A stretch of 7,680 nucleotides of DNA from an uncultured Eubacteriales bacterium (GTDB taxonomy: Bacteria; Bacillota; Clostridia; Christensenellales; Christensenellaceae). The notes beneath the pieces were generated by a model that was not told where the DNA came from, did not search any database, and was given only the letters and a program-made list of their open reading frames with translations. Positions 6,195 to 7,680 of the stretch are shown one piece after another (the stretch's first letter is position 1; every line of letters begins with the position of its first letter). A program made the position numbers and the translations under genes. The stretch spans positions 1 through 7,680 of the forward strand of contig CAJJPW010000099.1 in NCBI GenBank assembly GCA_905193725.1, read 5' to 3'.

Positions 6195-7667
6195 TTACTG
6201 TTCTGGTTGCTCTTCACTTTGCTTTTGTTTTTTCTTTTCGCCGATGCTCAAAAGCAGGTTGAGCAAGATGCCAAAGATGGCAGCGCCTGCAATACAGGGA
6301 ATATCCACGCCAAAGAAGTTGATGTTTCCACCAAAGGCATACTGACCTCCTAGGCCGATGATCATAATGCATGCGATAACAGCGATATTTTTCGCGTTGA
6401 ACATGTCCACCCTTTTCTCAATCATAATGGCGATACCTTGAGCAGCAATAGCGCCAAAGAGATACACTTCCAATCCTCCGATAACTGCCAAAGGAATGGC
6501 ATAAATGCCCTGAATCAATGGTGTAAAGCAGGATACGATAATGGCAATAATCGCCGCTCCCATAAGTACCGGTACGGAAAACACTCGGGTAATCGCCATG
6601 GTGCTGATGTTTTCTCCGTAGTTTGTCCCAGCTGGGCCGCCTACAAAGCCAGAAACCATGTCGCAAATGCCATCCCCAATGAGGTTGATATCCAGCTTAC
6701 TTGCGATATTATATTTTTTATTGGACTTCTTCTTTTTGGCAATGTCATTCACATAAATATCCAACTGGTATATGTGGGCCGTGGACTCGGGAATCGTGGC
6801 AATGGCAATGGGCATAATCGCCAACACTGCTTCCCAAGAGACCTTAGGCAAAGTGATCGCCGGTACAGCAAATGGACCTGCCGACCAGAGGGCCCCTGAA
6901 ATGGCTTCCTGAGGAATCGTCCGAAAAAGACTCATCTCCGCGCCGCCAAATGCGTAGATCAGACCAGCGGTGACACAGCCTACTGCAGCCCCTAAAAGGA
7001 GTGGAAGCTGCCCTAAAAAGCCCTTCAAATAGCGAGCAAATAGCACGGTGGAGAGCAAAGTAGCTAAGGATACCACCCATACCCAGCTGGAATTGGCCAC
7101 TGTAGCGGTTGCCCCTTCAGCTAACACCTGAGGTGCAGCATCGCTTAATGCATTTCCCGCCAACGTTAGACCGATAATCATGGCCACAGGGCCAGTAATG
7201 GTAGGGGGCAAAATCTTTTCGATGGAGTTTTTTCCCACAAAACGGATGAGCAGACCCGCAATGATGGAGATAAAGCCAGACATGATGATGCCAAACTGTG
7301 CATAGGAAATAGCCTCTGCCGGCATGATCGGAGTCAGTCCATCCAGCCACCTGTTGAGCTGTTCCAAGGCCTCCGGGCTCAGCTTGTCCGCAATGGCCTG
7401 ACTGGACATCAAACTCATCACCGCTGTCAAATAGGCAAAACTGGAGCCATAGTACAGGGGTATTTTTTTTCTCGTAATTAGGATAAAGCAGATGGTGGCA
7501 ATACCACTTGCAAAGATGGTGGTAGAGACTTGAAAGCCGGTAATGAGAGCCACCGCCACCGTCGCGGGGAACATGACAATTACCTGTTGAATCGCATATA
7601 AAAGCAGTTTCCCAAATGGTGGTCTCTCGTCGGGCAAATAGCCGACAGTCTGAGCATTTTTTGACAT
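6195..7667 (-). CDS. uraA: Uracil permease, NCS2/NAT family (UraA-like)
   Basis: This is a 490-residue polytopic inner-membrane protein that should take up uracil, probably by proton symport, for salvage. The sequence is hydrophobic along its length, in line with the 14-segment (7+7) NAT fold. The half-helix motif YYGSSFAYL is at 72-80. Glu294 in PESTAH (293-298) and Glu352 in NYGENISTMAITR (349-361) match the two substrate-site glutamates known in E. coli UraA. The GGPAGTNYGEN segment groups it with the uracil clade, not the xanthine or urate clade. Two hydrophilic insertions are evident: an outer-loop stretch at about 87-118 and a very basic loop at 307-320 (KKKKSNKK). With the charged tail (476-490), these explain why it is longer than the roughly 430-residue E. 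coli protein. The ATG at 7667 is preceded by GAGGAC, 8 nt away. Its promoter, and any PyrR-type attenuator, lies outside the window. A terminator follows the stop codon. Confidence 0.93.
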   Translation of the reverse strand: MSKNAQTVGYLPDERPPFGKLLLYAIQQVIVMFPATVAVALITGFQVSTTIFASGIATICFILITRKKIPLYYGSSFAYLTAVMSLMSSQAIADKLSPEALEQLNRWLDGLTPIMPAEAISYAQFGIIMSGFISIIAGLLIRFVGKNSIEKILPPTITGPVAMIIGLTLAGNALSDAAPQVLAEGATATVANSSWVWVVSLATLLSTVLFARYLKGFLGQLPLLLGAAVGCVTAGLIYAFGGAEMSLFRTIPQEAISGALWSAGPFAVPAITLPKVSWEAVLAIMPIAIATIPESTAHIYQLDIYVNDIAKKKKSNKKYNIASKLDINLIGDGICDMVSGFVGGPAGTNYGENISTMAITRVFSVPVLMGAAIIAIIVSCFTPLIQGIYAIPLAVIGGLEVYLFGAIAAQGIAIMIEKRVDMFNAKNIAVIACIMIIGLGGQYAFGGNINFFGVDIPCIAGAAIFGILLNLLLSIGEKKKQKQSEEQPEQ

Positions 7668-7680
7668 AATTTTAGTCCTC

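Noticed and set aside
6159..6353. 64-codon plus-strand ORF over the permease 3' end with a hydrophobic start
   Set aside because: The apparent membrane segment comes from the antisense of a Lys/Gln-rich tail. It overlaps the supported permease gene.
6438..6899. 153-codon plus-strand ORF inside the uracil permease gene
   Set aside because: It is a shadow of a hydrophobic membrane-protein gene, with odd Asn/Gly/His-rich content and no ribosome binding site that stands out.

Overview
The window looks like chromosomal DNA from a Gram-positive anaerobe of the class Clostridia. The evidence is moderate G+C by eye, purine-rich Shine-Dalgarno sites such as AGGAGG, the long single-chain type of PurL, a YclM-type aspartokinase, and a DUF1015 gene behind a 2-hydroxyacid dehydrogenase gene. 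No phage, transposon, CRISPR or tRNA signal was seen. Genus cannot be fixed from the sequence alone.

Every supported gene lies on the minus strand, so transcription runs from right to left. At the right, 7667-6195 encodes a UraA-type NCS2 uracil permease. It is followed by a good intrinsic terminator (6151-6109). A gene-free stretch (5840-6194) holds that terminator, a candidate promoter (-35 at 6040-6035, -10 at 6017-6012) and a leader of about 165 nt. Five closely spaced genes follow: a glyoxylate/hydroxypyruvate reductase-like dehydrogenase with a TTG start (5839-4880), a DUF1015 protein with an acidic tail (4864-3470), aspartokinase (3433-2120), an AEC-family permease (2110-1160), and the first 370 codons of purL, which runs off the left edge (1112 to 1). 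The gaps are 15, 36, 9 and 47 nt. No terminator was found between them, so one transcript is plausible, although purL could have its own promoter.

Functionally, the window joins pyrimidine base uptake (uraA), oxo-acid/serine-type metabolism (dehydrogenase plus DUF1015), entry to the aspartate family of amino acids (lysC), an organic-acid or amino-acid type carrier (AEC), and purine synthesis (purL). Most of this is ordinary housekeeping metabolism. The points most worth a second look are the uncharacterised DUF1015 protein with its GDGNHS motif in this metabolic setting, the tight lysC-AEC coupling, and the dehydrogenase operon leader, which contains a serine-rich 14-codon mini-ORF. I do not see a clearly new defence, mobile or RNA system.
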